In this document: in pieces, positions 1-8,449 of the stretch
How positions within the stretch are numbered: the first letter of the stretch is position 1
Layout: every line of letters starts with the position of its first letter
From: Aliihoeflea sp. 2WW
GTDB lineage: Bacteria; Pseudomonadota; Alphaproteobacteria; Rhizobiales; Rhizobiaceae
Length of the DNA: 64,000 nucleotides
Reading direction: 5' to 3'
Assembly (NCBI RefSeq): GCF_000497755.1
Contig: NZ_AYOD01000008.1
Span: forward strand, 62,001-126,000
Position numbers and translations under genes: made by a program
Notes under the pieces: generated by a model
Told to the model about the DNA's origin: nothing
Databases searched by the model: none
Seen by the model: only the letters and a program-made list of their open reading frames with translations

Positions 1-504
1 CTCGAATCCGTCTCGCATCTCGTCCACGACAAGGGCCGCACGGACATCCAGTTCTGCCTCGTCGGCGGCGGGCCGGCACTGGACGAGCTCAAGGCTCAAT
101 CCACGGCCATGGGCCTCGACGACTTCGTCACCTTCACCGGCCGGGCCAGCGACGAGACGCTTTTCGAGGTTCTGTCGACGTCGGATGTCTGCGTGAATCC
201 CGACCGGGTGAACCCGATGAACGACAAGTCGACCATGAACAAGATCCTCGAATACATGGCCTTCGAAAAGCCGATCGTGCAATACGAAGTCGTCGAGGGT
301 CGCTATTCGGCGCAGAGCGCATCGACCTATGCGCGGCCCAACGATCCGGTCCACATGGCCGAGCAGATCGAGCTTCTTCTCGCCGACCCGGAACGTCGCG
401 CCGAAATGGGCCGCGTCGGGCGCGCGCGCGTCGAGAACCAGTTCAGTTGGGATCATCAGGTGCCCGCGCTGATTGCGGCCTATCGCAAGATTTTCAAGCT
501 CTGA
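1..504 (+). CDS. Glycosyltransferase family 4 (GT4), C-terminal part
   Basis: The reading frame is open from the first base, so the gene is cut by the window edge and only about 167 C-terminal residues are present. They look like the second Rossmann domain of GT-B retaining glycosyltransferases: a VGGGP turn (about residue 21), a helix leading to FTGR, then the nucleotide-sugar-binding stretch NKILEYMAFEKPIV, equivalent to the E-x7-E region of GT4 enzymes. The likely role is transfer of a sugar from an NDP-sugar during assembly of a surface polysaccharide. The stop is 7 bases before the heparinase-like gene on the same strand, so the two are probably co-transcribed. Donor and acceptor cannot be read from the sequence. 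Confidence 0.9.
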   Translation, partial: LESVSHLVHDKGRTDIQFCLVGGGPALDELKAQSTAMGLDDFVTFTGRASDETLFEVLSTSDVCVNPDRVNPMNDKSTMNKILEYMAFEKPIVQYEVVEGRYSAQSASTYARPNDPVHMAEQIELLLADPERRAEMGRVGRARVENQFSWDHQVPALIAAYRKIFKL

Positions 505-511
505 GGCGCCG

Positions 512-2437
512 ATGTCGCTTGGCTGGTACGTCAATCGCCTGCGCAATATGAGCCCCGGTGAGGTCGCGCATCGGGTCGTCGAGAAGCGCCGCAAGCTGTC
601 CTCGAAGGGCCGGCACGAAAGCTGGGCGCGATTTGCGCAGCAAAACGACGACATCCCCCGGATCCCGGGGCTGAACGAGGTCGTCCTGCAGGCATCGCCC
701 GCCGTGCGCGAAGCGCTCGACCGCACCTGTTCGGCGCTGCTCGATGGGCGCTTTTCCGCGCTCGGCGTCGAGTGGCCAAAACGACCGGCCGATGCGCTCT
801 TTCCGGTCGAAGTCTGGCGGCTGGACCCTGTCTCGGGGCTCTCCTGGCCGGGCGCGGACGCCTATTGCTTCGACATCGCCTACCGCCACGAGACACGCCT
901 CGGCGACGTCAAATATGTCTGGGAGTTCAACCGGCTGCAGTTTCTCCAGCCGCTCGCAGCCAAGCTCGCGCTCGACGACGATGCCGATGCCCGCCGCGCC
1001 ATCGAGGCCGCCATCGAAAGCTGGCACCGCGCCCATCCGCCGTTTCGCGGGCTCGTCTGGAACTCGGGCATCGAGCTTGCCCTGCGCGCGATTTCGCTCC
1101 TCGTCGTCTGCAGCATCTGCGGCTCGCATCTGTCGCCCGACACGATCCGCCGCATTCGCGAAATCCTCGCCGCGCACGCCTTCTGGCTGACGCGATTTCC
1201 CTCGCGCTTCTCCTCAGCCAACAACCACCTCATTGCCGAGGCCGCAGGCGAGTACCTGATCGGCATCGCCATGCCCGACCTCGTCGGCGCCGACACGATG
1301 GCGGCGAAGGCGCGCAAGACCCTCGAAACCGAAATCGAAAAGCAAATCCTTCCCGACGGCGTCCCGGCCGAGCAGTCGCCGACCTACGGCGCGTTCTCGA
1401 TCGAGTTCGCGCTTCTGGCCGCGCTCGCCGCGCGCAATCTGGGCGAGCCGTTCGGCCCGGTCTTCGAAACACGGCTGATCGCCTTCGCCAACTGGCTGGC
1501 CGCGACTTCGTCCAACGGAACCGCACCCGCGTTCTGCGACGACGACGAGGGCCGCGTCATCGCCATGTGTGAGCCTGAGCCGCGCTACCCCGCCTCGATC
1601 GCCAACGCCGCGATGGCGTATCTCGGCACGCCGTCGCCCGTTTCCCCCGCCGAACCACACCTGCGCGATGCGATCTTCGGCGAGGCTGCCGAAGGCGACG
1701 CTCGAACCGCAAGCGGCCTGACCACATTCCCCGACGGTGGCTACAGCGTCCTCGACGGCGCCCGCTTCAAGCTCGTCATGGACCACGGCCCGCTCGGCTA
1801 CCTCTCCATCGCCGCCCACGGCCACGCCGACGCGCTTTCAGTGCTGCTTTCCATCGACGGTGAGCCGGTCCTCGTCGATCCGGGCACCTACCTCTACCAT
1901 TCGGGCGGCGCGTGGCGGGACTGGTTCCGCTCGACGCGCGCGCACAACACGCTGACCATCGCCGGTGCCGACCAGAGCGTCATGTCCGGTGCCTTCAACT
2001 GGTCGCACAAGGCCAAGGCGCGGCTGGTCGAAGCATCCGATACCGCGCTCCTTGCCGAACATGACGGCTACGCGAAGCGCCTCGCTGCCACCCACCGCCG
2101 GCACGTCCGCGTCACCGAAGACGGCCTGCGCATCGAGGACGAGGTTTCAGGCAAGCCCCAGCCCGTCGAACTCGTCTTCCAGTTCGCCCCCGGCCTCGAC
2201 ATTCTTGTCGATGGCGCGACTGCGACGATTTGGAAGGTCGGGACACCAATCGTCGTCTTCACACTGCCGGACGCACACTTCGACATCGCCATCGGCGAAG
2301 ACCGCTTCGATGGCGGCTGGGTCTCGCCGTCCTTCGGCGCGAAGGCTCCCGCCCCGCGCCTGTCCTGGCGGGGCCTCTCGGACCGACCGCTCGCCACCAA
2401 AATCCATCTCGTCGAAAAACCGGTGAGCCGCGCATGA
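512..2437 (+). CDS. Heparinase II/III family protein (alginate-lyase-like)
   Basis: 641 residues, start ATG 512 chosen because an upstream in-frame ATG lies inside the previous gene. The N-terminal ~380 residues are helical, as in the alpha/alpha toroid of polysaccharide lyases (EFNRLQFLQPLA near residue 140, NNHLIAEAAGEYL). The C-terminal part carries the heparinase II/III beta-domain signature, with AHGHADALSVLL near residue 434 followed by VLVDPGTYLYH. Members of this family in exopolysaccharide loci are thought to cut or edit uronate-containing polymer in or on the way to the periplasm; no signal peptide is visible here. The stop overlaps the next start (ATGA), showing translational coupling. 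Substrate unknown; a uronic-acid polymer is an inference supported by the nearby AlgD-type dehydrogenase. Confidence 0.9.
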   Translation: MSLGWYVNRLRNMSPGEVAHRVVEKRRKLSSKGRHESWARFAQQNDDIPRIPGLNEVVLQASPAVREALDRTCSALLDGRFSALGVEWPKRPADALFPVEVWRLDPVSGLSWPGADAYCFDIAYRHETRLGDVKYVWEFNRLQFLQPLAAKLALDDDADARRAIEAAIESWHRAHPPFRGLVWNSGIELALRAISLLVVCSICGSHLSPDTIRRIREILAAHAFWLTRFPSRFSSANNHLIAEAAGEYLIGIAMPDLVGADTMAAKARKTLETEIEKQILPDGVPAEQSPTYGAFSIEFALLAALAARNLGEPFGPVFETRLIAFANWLAATSSNGTAPAFCDDDEGRVIAMCEPEPRYPASIANAAMAYLGTPSPVSPAEPHLRDAIFGEAAEGDARTASGLTTFPDGGYSVLDGARFKLVMDHGPLGYLSIAAHGHADALSVLLSIDGEPVLVDPGTYLYHSGGAWRDWFRSTRAHNTLTIAGADQSVMSGAFNWSHKAKARLVEASDTALLAEHDGYAKRLAATHRRHVRVTEDGLRIEDEVSGKPQPVELVFQFAPGLDILVDGATATIWKVGTPIVVFTLPDAHFDIAIGEDRFDGGWVSPSFGAKAPAPRLSWRGLSDRPLATKIHLVEKPVSRA

Positions 2438-3420
2438 CCGACATTACTGTCTCTCCCGCCCGGATCGCCGCTTCATCGCAATCAAAGCCAATCACGGTCC
2501 GCCCGATCCCCTCGCTCGCCGACTGGCAGCGCCTGATGGCAGGTGTTCCCGCGCCGCACCTGACGCAGGCCCATGCCTATGGAGAGGCGCGGCGCAGCAA
2601 TGGCTGGACCCCGACGCGCGTCGCCTTCGAGGCTGGCGGACGGACCGTCGCGATCTGCCAGATCCTCGAGAAGCGCATCGCCGGTATGCGTCTCCTCTCG
2701 CGCGTCAGCCGCGGGCCGCTCTTCCTCGATGCCGCGCCGCCGCCTGAAACCATCCTCGCCGTTTATCGCGCTCTGAAGCGCGGCTGGGGCCGCATCGGCA
2801 AGGGCGCGCTCGTCGTCGCGCCGTCGCTCGAAAGCACGCCCGAAAACCTTGCTTTGATGCGCGCTGCCGGGTTTCGCATCCATGGGGAAACCGGCTGGGT
2901 TTCGGCGCAGGTCGACCTCACCCGCAGCGAGGAGGAAATCATCGGCTCCTTTCAGCCGAACTTCCGCAACAAGCTGCGCAAATGCGACAAGCTCGACATT
3001 TCGCTTCGCGTCGGCAACGAACCCGAACTCGTCGAGTGGATGATCGCGCGGCACGAGGAGAACAAGCGCGACAAGGAATTCGCCGCCGTCGACGACCGGT
3101 TCCTGCGCGTCCTGCGCGACGCATCGGGCAACGATTTCACGATCCTGCAGGCGATCCACGAAGGCCGGCCCGTCGCCGGCATCTCCGTCATCCGCTACGG
3201 GCTCGGCGCGGAATATTTCGTCGCCTGGTTCGGCCCTGACGGGCGCGCGATCAATGCCGGCAACTACCTCTTGTGGCAGGCGATCCGGCACATGAAATCG
3301 CAAGGCGTCGTAATGCTCGATCTCGGCGGGCTCGACCCCAACACCGGCTATTCCACCTTCAAGCGGGGCCTGCGCCCGCGCGAATACACGCTCATCGGCG
3401 AGTGCATCGCCTTCCTCTAG
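2434..3420 (+). CDS. GNAT / FemAB-like acyltransferase
   Basis: 328 residues; ATG 2434 overlaps the stop of the preceding gene by 4 bases, so this start is preferred over an in-frame ATG at 2230. The sequence fits the FemAB-like acetyltransferase fold: GSFQPNFRNKLRKCDK in the middle (linker to the second GNAT unit) and a C-terminal block with NYLLWQAIRHMKSQG, LDLGG and STFKRGL, the pattern seen in peptidoglycan-bridge and exopolysaccharide-associated family members. It probably transfers an acyl or aminoacyl group onto a polysaccharide precursor or peptide; the substrate cannot be assigned. It sits in the same operon as the GT4 and heparinase-like genes. Confidence 0.85.
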   Translation: MTDITVSPARIAASSQSKPITVRPIPSLADWQRLMAGVPAPHLTQAHAYGEARRSNGWTPTRVAFEAGGRTVAICQILEKRIAGMRLLSRVSRGPLFLDAAPPPETILAVYRALKRGWGRIGKGALVVAPSLESTPENLALMRAAGFRIHGETGWVSAQVDLTRSEEEIIGSFQPNFRNKLRKCDKLDISLRVGNEPELVEWMIARHEENKRDKEFAAVDDRFLRVLRDASGNDFTILQAIHEGRPVAGISVIRYGLGAEYFVAWFGPDGRAINAGNYLLWQAIRHMKSQGVVMLDLGGLDPNTGYSTFKRGLRPREYTLIGECIAFL

Positions 3421-3482
3421 CTTAGCCGAATCTTAAGCGCCCGATGACAGATTGGTGATCGCATTCTTCAGGGGGAACGGCC

Positions 3483-4895
3483 TTGCGCCTGCTGGACATC
3501 GCGCGCAGCGCCTATGTGAAAAGCCCGCCTGGCCTGCGCCGGTCGGTCGCGCCGCTGATTTCCATGGTCCCCCTCTCGCTTCGCTACGGCGCGGTCTACG
3601 AGCGGTGGCGCCGCGACATCGTTCGCGCGCGGACCGATAGCGACTTCTCCACTGCCGCAACCACGGCGGCCCTGCGCTCGCTGGCCGGCACCGCAATCCA
3701 TGCGAGCCCGTTCCATCGTGCACGTTTCGAAACCGCCTTCGGTGAGGATTTCGATGCACGGCAGATGGAAGTCGAAGACCTCGCCCGCCTGCCGATCCTG
3801 ACGAAAGGCGACCTGCGCGCCGCCGGCGCAGTTGCCCTCACCCGGCCCGCGAAAAGCCTCGTGCGCAACTGCACCAGCGGCTCCAATGGTGAAGAGCCCT
3901 TCGCCTTCTATGTCGACCGCGATCGCTCGGTGCGCGAATTCGCTTTCGTCAACGATGCCTGGGCACGGGCCGGCTACACGCGCGATGAGACGCGCTGTGT
4001 CCTCAAGGGCTTTCGCATGAAGGGCGCGGAGGATCGCCTGTTCGAATGGGAGCCGGCGCTGAACGAGTTGCGCCTTTGCGTCTTCCCGATGACCGAAGCC
4101 GACGTCGCGCTTTATATCGACCTGATCGATGCGCGCCAGATCCGCTTCCTGCACGGTTATCCATCGGCGATCGAACTCTTCTGCCGCCATATGCTGGCGC
4201 TCGGCCGCAGCTTCCGCATGCCGATCAGAGGCATCCTGCCGATCTCCGAACCGCTCTACGACCACCAGCGCGCCACGATCCGCCAGGCGCTCGGCGACGT
4301 CGCCTTCGCTCCGTTCTACGGCCTCAGCGAGAAAGCGCTTTTCGCTCGCGAAGTCGCGGACGACATCTACGAGTTCGAACCGCTCTACGGCCTCGCCGAA
4401 CTCGTCGACGACGATGGCGCGCCGGTCACGGAGCCTGGCACCGAGGGCCGCCTTATCGGCACCGGCTTCATCACCCACGGCATGCCCTTCATCCGCTACG
4501 ACACCGAAGACCGCGCGCGCCTCGTCGAGCCGGGCACACGCGCAAATGGCTGGCGCATGAAAGTCGAGGCCATCTCCCCGCGCCGCAAGCCGGGTTTCTT
4601 CATCGGCAAGGCGGGCAATCGCATCGTCGCGACGAACTTTCCGCCGCAGGACCCGGCCTTCTTCCGCGGCATGAGCGAATTCCAGTTCGTCCAGTCGGAG
4701 CCGGGCAAGGCCGTGATCCGCTACGTCGCGGCCAAGAATGGCACCCTGCGAGATGCCGAACGTATCCGCGCCGCGCTCGAGGCGAAGGCCGACGGTCATT
4801 TAACGTTCAAGCTGGAGCGCGTGGACTGCCTCGCCTGCGGCAGCCAGGGCAAGCGCGCCTTCATCGACCAGCGGCTTGATCTCAGCCGCTATTGA
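3483..4895 (+). CDS. CapK-like adenylate-forming enzyme (phenylacetate-CoA ligase family)
   Basis: 470 residues with a TTG start at 3483, supported by GGGGGAA a few bases upstream. Adenylate-forming motifs are visible: CTSGSNGEEPF near residue 129 (P-loop-like A3), GYPSAIELFCRH near 221, and FYGLSEKALFA near 278 (A5-like). CapK-type proteins occur in capsule and exopolysaccharide loci and resemble phenylacetate-CoA ligase, but their substrates are mostly unknown; activating a carboxylic acid for attachment to a polysaccharide is an inference. About 60 bases separate it from the previous gene. It converges on the antitoxin gene, with only 6 bases between the two stops. Confidence 0.85.
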   Translation: MRLLDIARSAYVKSPPGLRRSVAPLISMVPLSLRYGAVYERWRRDIVRARTDSDFSTAATTAALRSLAGTAIHASPFHRARFETAFGEDFDARQMEVEDLARLPILTKGDLRAAGAVALTRPAKSLVRNCTSGSNGEEPFAFYVDRDRSVREFAFVNDAWARAGYTRDETRCVLKGFRMKGAEDRLFEWEPALNELRLCVFPMTEADVALYIDLIDARQIRFLHGYPSAIELFCRHMLALGRSFRMPIRGILPISEPLYDHQRATIRQALGDVAFAPFYGLSEKALFAREVADDIYEFEPLYGLAELVDDDGAPVTEPGTEGRLIGTGFITHGMPFIRYDTEDRARLVEPGTRANGWRMKVEAISPRRKPGFFIGKAGNRIVATNFPPQDPAFFRGMSEFQFVQSEPGKAVIRYVAAKNGTLRDAERIRAALEAKADGHLTFKLERVDCLACGSQGKRAFIDQRLDLSRY

Positions 4896-4901
4896 CGCCG
4901 A

Positions 4902-5192
4902 CTACGCTGCGTGGCGCTTGCCAGTCAGTTCAAAGCCGATCGCCTTCAGCACGGACAGCGTCGTCTCCAAAGTCGGGTTCCCGTTCTCGCTCAGCGAACG
5001 ATAGAGCTGCTCGCGCGCAAGTCCGGTCTCCTTTGCGATCTTCGTCATCCCCTTGGCCCGGGCGACGACGCCCAAAGCCTTGGCGATGTAGCGCGCATCG
5101 CCAGTCTCGAACGCGTCATTGAGGAAAATCTCGATCGCCTCGTCGGACTTCAACGCATCCGCCGGATCGTAGTCGGTCAGCCGTTCAGCCAT
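4902..5192 (-). CDS. Antitoxin, HigA-like addiction module antidote protein
   Basis: 96 residues from ATG 5192; an upstream in-frame ATG would add 25 residues read from inside the toxin gene, so it is rejected. The protein has the typical layout of the probable addiction module antidote family: a short acidic N-terminus (DPADALKSDEAIEIFL), then a Cro/CI-type helix-turn-helix with IAKETGLAREQLYRSLSE and ending ETTLSVLKAIGFEL. It would bind and neutralise the adjacent RelE-like toxin and repress the operon. The start lies inside the toxin gene (8-base overlap), giving toxin-first order as in HigBA modules. Confidence 0.9.
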   Translation of the reverse strand: MAERLTDYDPADALKSDEAIEIFLNDAFETGDARYIAKALGVVARAKGMTKIAKETGLAREQLYRSLSENGNPTLETTLSVLKAIGFELTGKRHAA

Positions 5193-5490
5193 CTTCGTTC
5201 TCCAGGTCCCGCGCGATCTTCTTTGCCAGGTCGATGTCTCGCGCTTGCGAGCCCTTGTCGCCGCCACAGAGCAGGATGACCAGTTCCAGACCGCGCTGCT
5301 TTATGTAGAGCCGGTAGCCAGGGCCATAGTGGATGCGCAACTCGCTGACGCCTTCGCCGACCGGTGAAACATCACCAATGATTCCGTTCGCCAACCGATA
5401 GACACGCGCGGCAATGATCGCGCGCGCCTTGGGGTCGCGAAGGCGACGTTCCCAACGGAGGAACGTTTCCGTCTGCTTGACCGCCACCAC
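5185..5490 (-). CDS. Toxin, RelE/HigB-like addiction module killer protein
   Basis: 101 residues with a GTG start at 5490; a stop lies a few codons upstream. The sequence matches the RelE/ParE-superfamily killer-protein pattern: Q-T-E-T-F-x-x-W near the N-terminus, LRDPKARAIIAARVYRLANG, then GVSELRIHYGPGYRLYI and a LLCGGDKGSQARDI segment that carries the basic residues typical of these ribosome-dependent mRNA endonucleases. It is the first gene of a two-gene operon with the antitoxin. A near-palindrome lies 8 bases upstream of the start. The module sits between the polysaccharide operon and the algD-like gene. Confidence 0.9.
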   Translation of the reverse strand: MVAVKQTETFLRWERRLRDPKARAIIAARVYRLANGIIGDVSPVGEGVSELRIHYGPGYRLYIKQRGLELVILLCGGDKGSQARDIDLAKKIARDLENEDG

Positions 5491-5497
5491 GACAATC

Positions 5498-5513
5498 GTA
5501 ATCTATAAATTAC
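5498..5513. promoter_or_regulatory. Putative operator of the HigBA-like module
   Basis: The 16 bases GTAATCTATAAATTAC form an inverted repeat with 7 of 8 arm positions matching, centred about 15 bases upstream of the toxin GTG. It is AT-rich in an otherwise GC-rich region and could also supply a -10 box. Toxin-antitoxin operons of this class are autorepressed through such palindromes; binding here is inferred. Confidence 0.55.
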
Positions 5514-5531
5514 AAAACTCAAGAGGGCCGC

Positions 5532-6845
5532 CTACCAGTTGATCCCGTCCACACGGCCCGTCGCCGCGGCGACATTCGGCAGGCGCGCCATGTCCAGCAG
5601 CACCTGCTCGGGGCGCATCGCGGTGACGATCGACTCGTATTCGGGTGCGCGGTTGGTGGCGACGATGATCTCGGAATGATCGACGATCTCGTCGAGCGAC
5701 GACACCATCAACTGCGTGACATGCGGGATGGCGTTCATCAGATACGCTTTGTTGGCGCCGACGAGGCGGGCCACAAACACGTTCTTGTCGAAGACGCGTA
5801 CGTCGCAGCCCTTGCCGATCAGTCGTTCGATGAGTTCCAGATAAGGGCTTTCGCGCAAGTCGTCGGTGCCGGCCTTGAACGAGAAACCGAGGAAGCCAAC
5901 CTTTTTCTTGCCCTGCCGCAGCACCCAGTCGAGCGCGCGTTCCACCTGCTGCTTGTTGGACGGGATCAGCGAACGCAGAAGCGGCGTTTCGACATCCTTT
6001 TCCACCGCGAACGCGTTGATGGCGCGCACGTCCTTCGGCAGGCACGAGCCGCCAAAGGCGAAACCGGGCAGGAGATATGCGTTGGAAATGTTGAGCTTGT
6101 CGTCGGCGAAGAAAATCTGCATCAGTTCGTGACTGTCGACGCCGGCCGCCTTGCACACATTGCCGATCTCGTTGCCGAACGCGACCTTCAGCGCATGCCA
6201 GGTGTTGTCGGTGTATTTGACGAGTTCTGCGACGCGCGGATCGGTCAGGATCAGCTTGCCCGGCAGGCCCTTGTAGAGCGCCTTCAGCCGGTCGCGCGTT
6301 TCGTCGTCGCTCGCGCCGATCACGGTCTTGGCCGGATTGTCGAAGTCTGCGACGGCCGACCCTTCGCGCATGAACTCAGGGTTCGACGCGACGCCGAAAC
6401 CCTCGCCGTTCTTCTTGCCCGAACTCCGCTCGAGAGCCGGCACGGCCAGCGTTTCCAGCGTGCCGGGCAGAACGGTCGAGCGCATGACGACCGAGTGAAA
6501 TCCGGCTTTGGCCTTCAAAGCCTCGCCAATCTGCTCGCAGACCGCTTCGACATGGCCGAGATCGAGCGAACCGTTCTGCTTGGACGGGGTGCCGACGCAG
6601 AGCAGCGAGATGTCGGAATTCGCGATTGCCTCGGCGGTCGACATCGTTGCCCGCAACCGGCCGGAGGCGACGTTGGAGGCGACCAGTTCGCCGACGTCCT
6701 TTTCGATGATCGGGCTTTGGCCTGCATTGACGAGATCGACCTTCGTCTCGCTGACGTCGCAGCCGATCACTTCGTGGCCGCGCTGCGCCAGGCATGCCGC
6801 GCAGACGGTGCCGACATAGCCAAGTCCGAATACCGAAATTCTCAT
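5532..6845 (-). CDS. algD: Nucleotide-sugar dehydrogenase, GDP-mannose 6-dehydrogenase (AlgD) type
   Basis: 437 residues from ATG 6845. NAD-binding Rossmann motif GLGYVG at residues 7-12, central NEIGNVCKAAGVDS, and the catalytic motif GGSCLPKDVRAI with the nucleophilic cysteine at residue 268, the same number as in Pseudomonas AlgD. The similarity to AlgD as I recall it extends over the whole length (RISVFGLGYVG start, CVGTPSKQNGSLDLG, SGKKNGEGFGV, SFKAGTDDLRESP), more than to Ugd-type UDP-glucose dehydrogenases. It would oxidise GDP-mannose to GDP-mannuronate with two NAD+. It lies on the opposite strand to the polysaccharide genes, with the toxin-antitoxin pair between. UDP-hexose specificity is not fully excluded. 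Confidence 0.85.
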   Translation of the reverse strand: MRISVFGLGYVGTVCAACLAQRGHEVIGCDVSETKVDLVNAGQSPIIEKDVGELVASNVASGRLRATMSTAEAIANSDISLLCVGTPSKQNGSLDLGHVEAVCEQIGEALKAKAGFHSVVMRSTVLPGTLETLAVPALERSSGKKNGEGFGVASNPEFMREGSAVADFDNPAKTVIGASDDETRDRLKALYKGLPGKLILTDPRVAELVKYTDNTWHALKVAFGNEIGNVCKAAGVDSHELMQIFFADDKLNISNAYLLPGFAFGGSCLPKDVRAINAFAVEKDVETPLLRSLIPSNKQQVERALDWVLRQGKKKVGFLGFSFKAGTDDLRESPYLELIERLIGKGCDVRVFDKNVFVARLVGANKAYLMNAIPHVTQLMVSSLDEIVDHSEIIVATNRAPEYESIVTAMRPEQVLLDMARLPNVAAATGRVDGINW

Positions 6846-7046
6846 CGCATCACCCCGCCCGAAAACCGTCATCCGTCCGGCCGCGCGAATGCGCCGGAAC
6901 TTCGCGTCGCCGTGACTATCATCCGGAGGTAAAGGTCGCCTTATCGCGACGCGGCAAACTTGCCCGATCGCCTGGACCAATGCCGGACGACTTGACTGGG
7001 GCGGGCTGTTGCGCGTTTGACGGAACGACACAGGACGGAGAAGCAG

Positions 7047-8225
7047 ATGACGATCGACCAGGTTTCGCGCAACGAAGTGACGCTCGCCAATTGGCGCGAA
7101 CATCCGTTCAGCACGTTGAGCTTCCAGTCGGTCAGCGAATTCGTTCCCACTGCCATGATGACTTCCGCGCACGAGCGGCCGCGCGATCTCGTCGGCAGCG
7201 CCGCGATCGACCGCATCACCTTGCAGATCGACGGTAACGCCACAAACCTATCCGATTATTTGCGCGCCTCCTGGACCGATGCGCTCGTCGTGTTGCGCGA
7301 CGGCAAGGTCATCGCCGACTGGCATGCGCCCCATGCCGACCTCAACCGACCGCATGTCATCTTCTCGATCTCGAAATCCGTAACGGGAATGCTTGCGGGC
7401 ATCGCCGTCGATGACGGGCTGCTCGATGCCGACGCGCCGATCACCGACTATGTTCCCATGCCCGCCTCCAGCGCCTATGGCAGCGCCCGGGTGCGCGACC
7501 TTCTCGACATGACGGTCGATCTCGATTTCGACGAGGAATACACGGACAAGGACAGCGCCTTCGATCGCTACCGCCGCGCGATGCTCTGGAACCCGGAACG
7601 GGCCGACACCGTCGCGCAGACGATGGAACAATTCCTCGCCACCCTGCCCGCGCGTAATAGCGGCGATCACGGCAAGCGCTTCTACTACGCCTCGCCCAAC
7701 ACCGATCTTCTTGGCCTCGTCATCGAACGGGCGGTCGGGCGGCGCTACCACGACTATCTCGCCGAACGCCTGTTGAAGCCGATGGGAATGACCGGTGCGT
7801 CCTATGTCACGGTCGACCGGGTCGGCACGGCGCGGGCCGCCGGCGGTATCTGCATCACCGTCGAGGACCTCGCGCGGCTGGGCGATCTCGTGCGCATGGG
7901 CGGGCGCAATGCGGCGGTCCAACAGATCATTCCGGCCGGCTGGATCGAAGACATGCACGCCAACGGCAACCGCCAGGCATGGGTCGACGGCAATTTCGCG
8001 GACATGTTCGCCGATGGCCGCTACCGCTCCTGCTGGTATCAGGTGGGCGACGATCGCGGCTCTTTCTGCGGAGTGGGCATTCACGGTCAGTGGGTTTGGG
8101 TCGATCCAGTCAGCCGAATCACCATCGCGAAAACGTCCTCACGGCCCGATGCGAGCGAGGATCTGGCGACTGCACGGGAAATTGCCGCGCTCGGGCAGCT
8201 CGCGCGCGGCCTGGATATTGCCTAA
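7047..8225 (+). CDS. Serine hydrolase, beta-lactamase class C-like
   Basis: 392 residues. ATG 7047 follows a GGAG ribosome-binding site; an in-frame ATG 30 bases earlier has none. The beta-lactamase/penicillin-binding fold is shown by the catalytic S-x-x-K box SISK at residues 107-110 (inside IFSISKSVTGML), a YYASPNTDLLG segment near 212 in place of the Y-x-N box, and a late GIHGQWVWVDP in the position of the K/H-T/S-G triad. Family members act as esterases, D-amino-acid amidases or penicillin-recognising enzymes; resistance activity cannot be assumed. No signal peptide is visible, which suggests a cytoplasmic hydrolase such as a 6-aminohexanoate-dimer or ester hydrolase. Divergent from algD. 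Confidence 0.85.
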   Translation: MTIDQVSRNEVTLANWREHPFSTLSFQSVSEFVPTAMMTSAHERPRDLVGSAAIDRITLQIDGNATNLSDYLRASWTDALVVLRDGKVIADWHAPHADLNRPHVIFSISKSVTGMLAGIAVDDGLLDADAPITDYVPMPASSAYGSARVRDLLDMTVDLDFDEEYTDKDSAFDRYRRAMLWNPERADTVAQTMEQFLATLPARNSGDHGKRFYYASPNTDLLGLVIERAVGRRYHDYLAERLLKPMGMTGASYVTVDRVGTARAAGGICITVEDLARLGDLVRMGGRNAAVQQIIPAGWIEDMHANGNRQAWVDGNFADMFADGRYRSCWYQVGDDRGSFCGVGIHGQWVWVDPVSRITIAKTSSRPDASEDLATAREIAALGQLARGLDIA

Positions 8226-8291
8226 GCGATCGGCAGATCGGTTAGCATTTTCCTAACGCAGGGCCCCACTGCCTACTGGGTGCGCAGATTT

Positions 8292-8324
8292 CGTTGCAGC
8301 AACGCAACACGGCACTGCAACGCA
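8292..8324. promoter_or_regulatory. Palindrome and repeated GCAACGCA motif upstream of the porin gene
   Basis: CGTTGC-A-GCAACG is a perfect 6-bp inverted repeat (8292-8304) and GCAACGCA recurs at 8299-8306 and 8317-8324, an 18-base period. It lies about 130 bases before the outer-membrane protein start. It could be a regulator site; nothing ties it to a known factor. Confidence 0.25.
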
Positions 8325-8420
8325 ATATCCTACACCTGTTCGCAATTGCGCCGACGAAGTTTTGCGCCACAGTTGGTTCAGCGACATGGCGCAGAAGACC
8401 GGAGGGGTTGGCGAGCGTGA

Positions 8421-8433
8421 TGTCATCATGACA
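8421..8433. promoter_or_regulatory. 13-bp palindrome in the porin leader
   Basis: TGTCAT-C-ATGACA is a perfect palindrome ending 16 bases before the start codon, just upstream of the GGGGG ribosome-binding site. It could be an operator or a short mRNA hairpin; function unknown. Confidence 0.3.
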
Positions 8434-8449
8434 GCTCTCTGGGGGTCCA

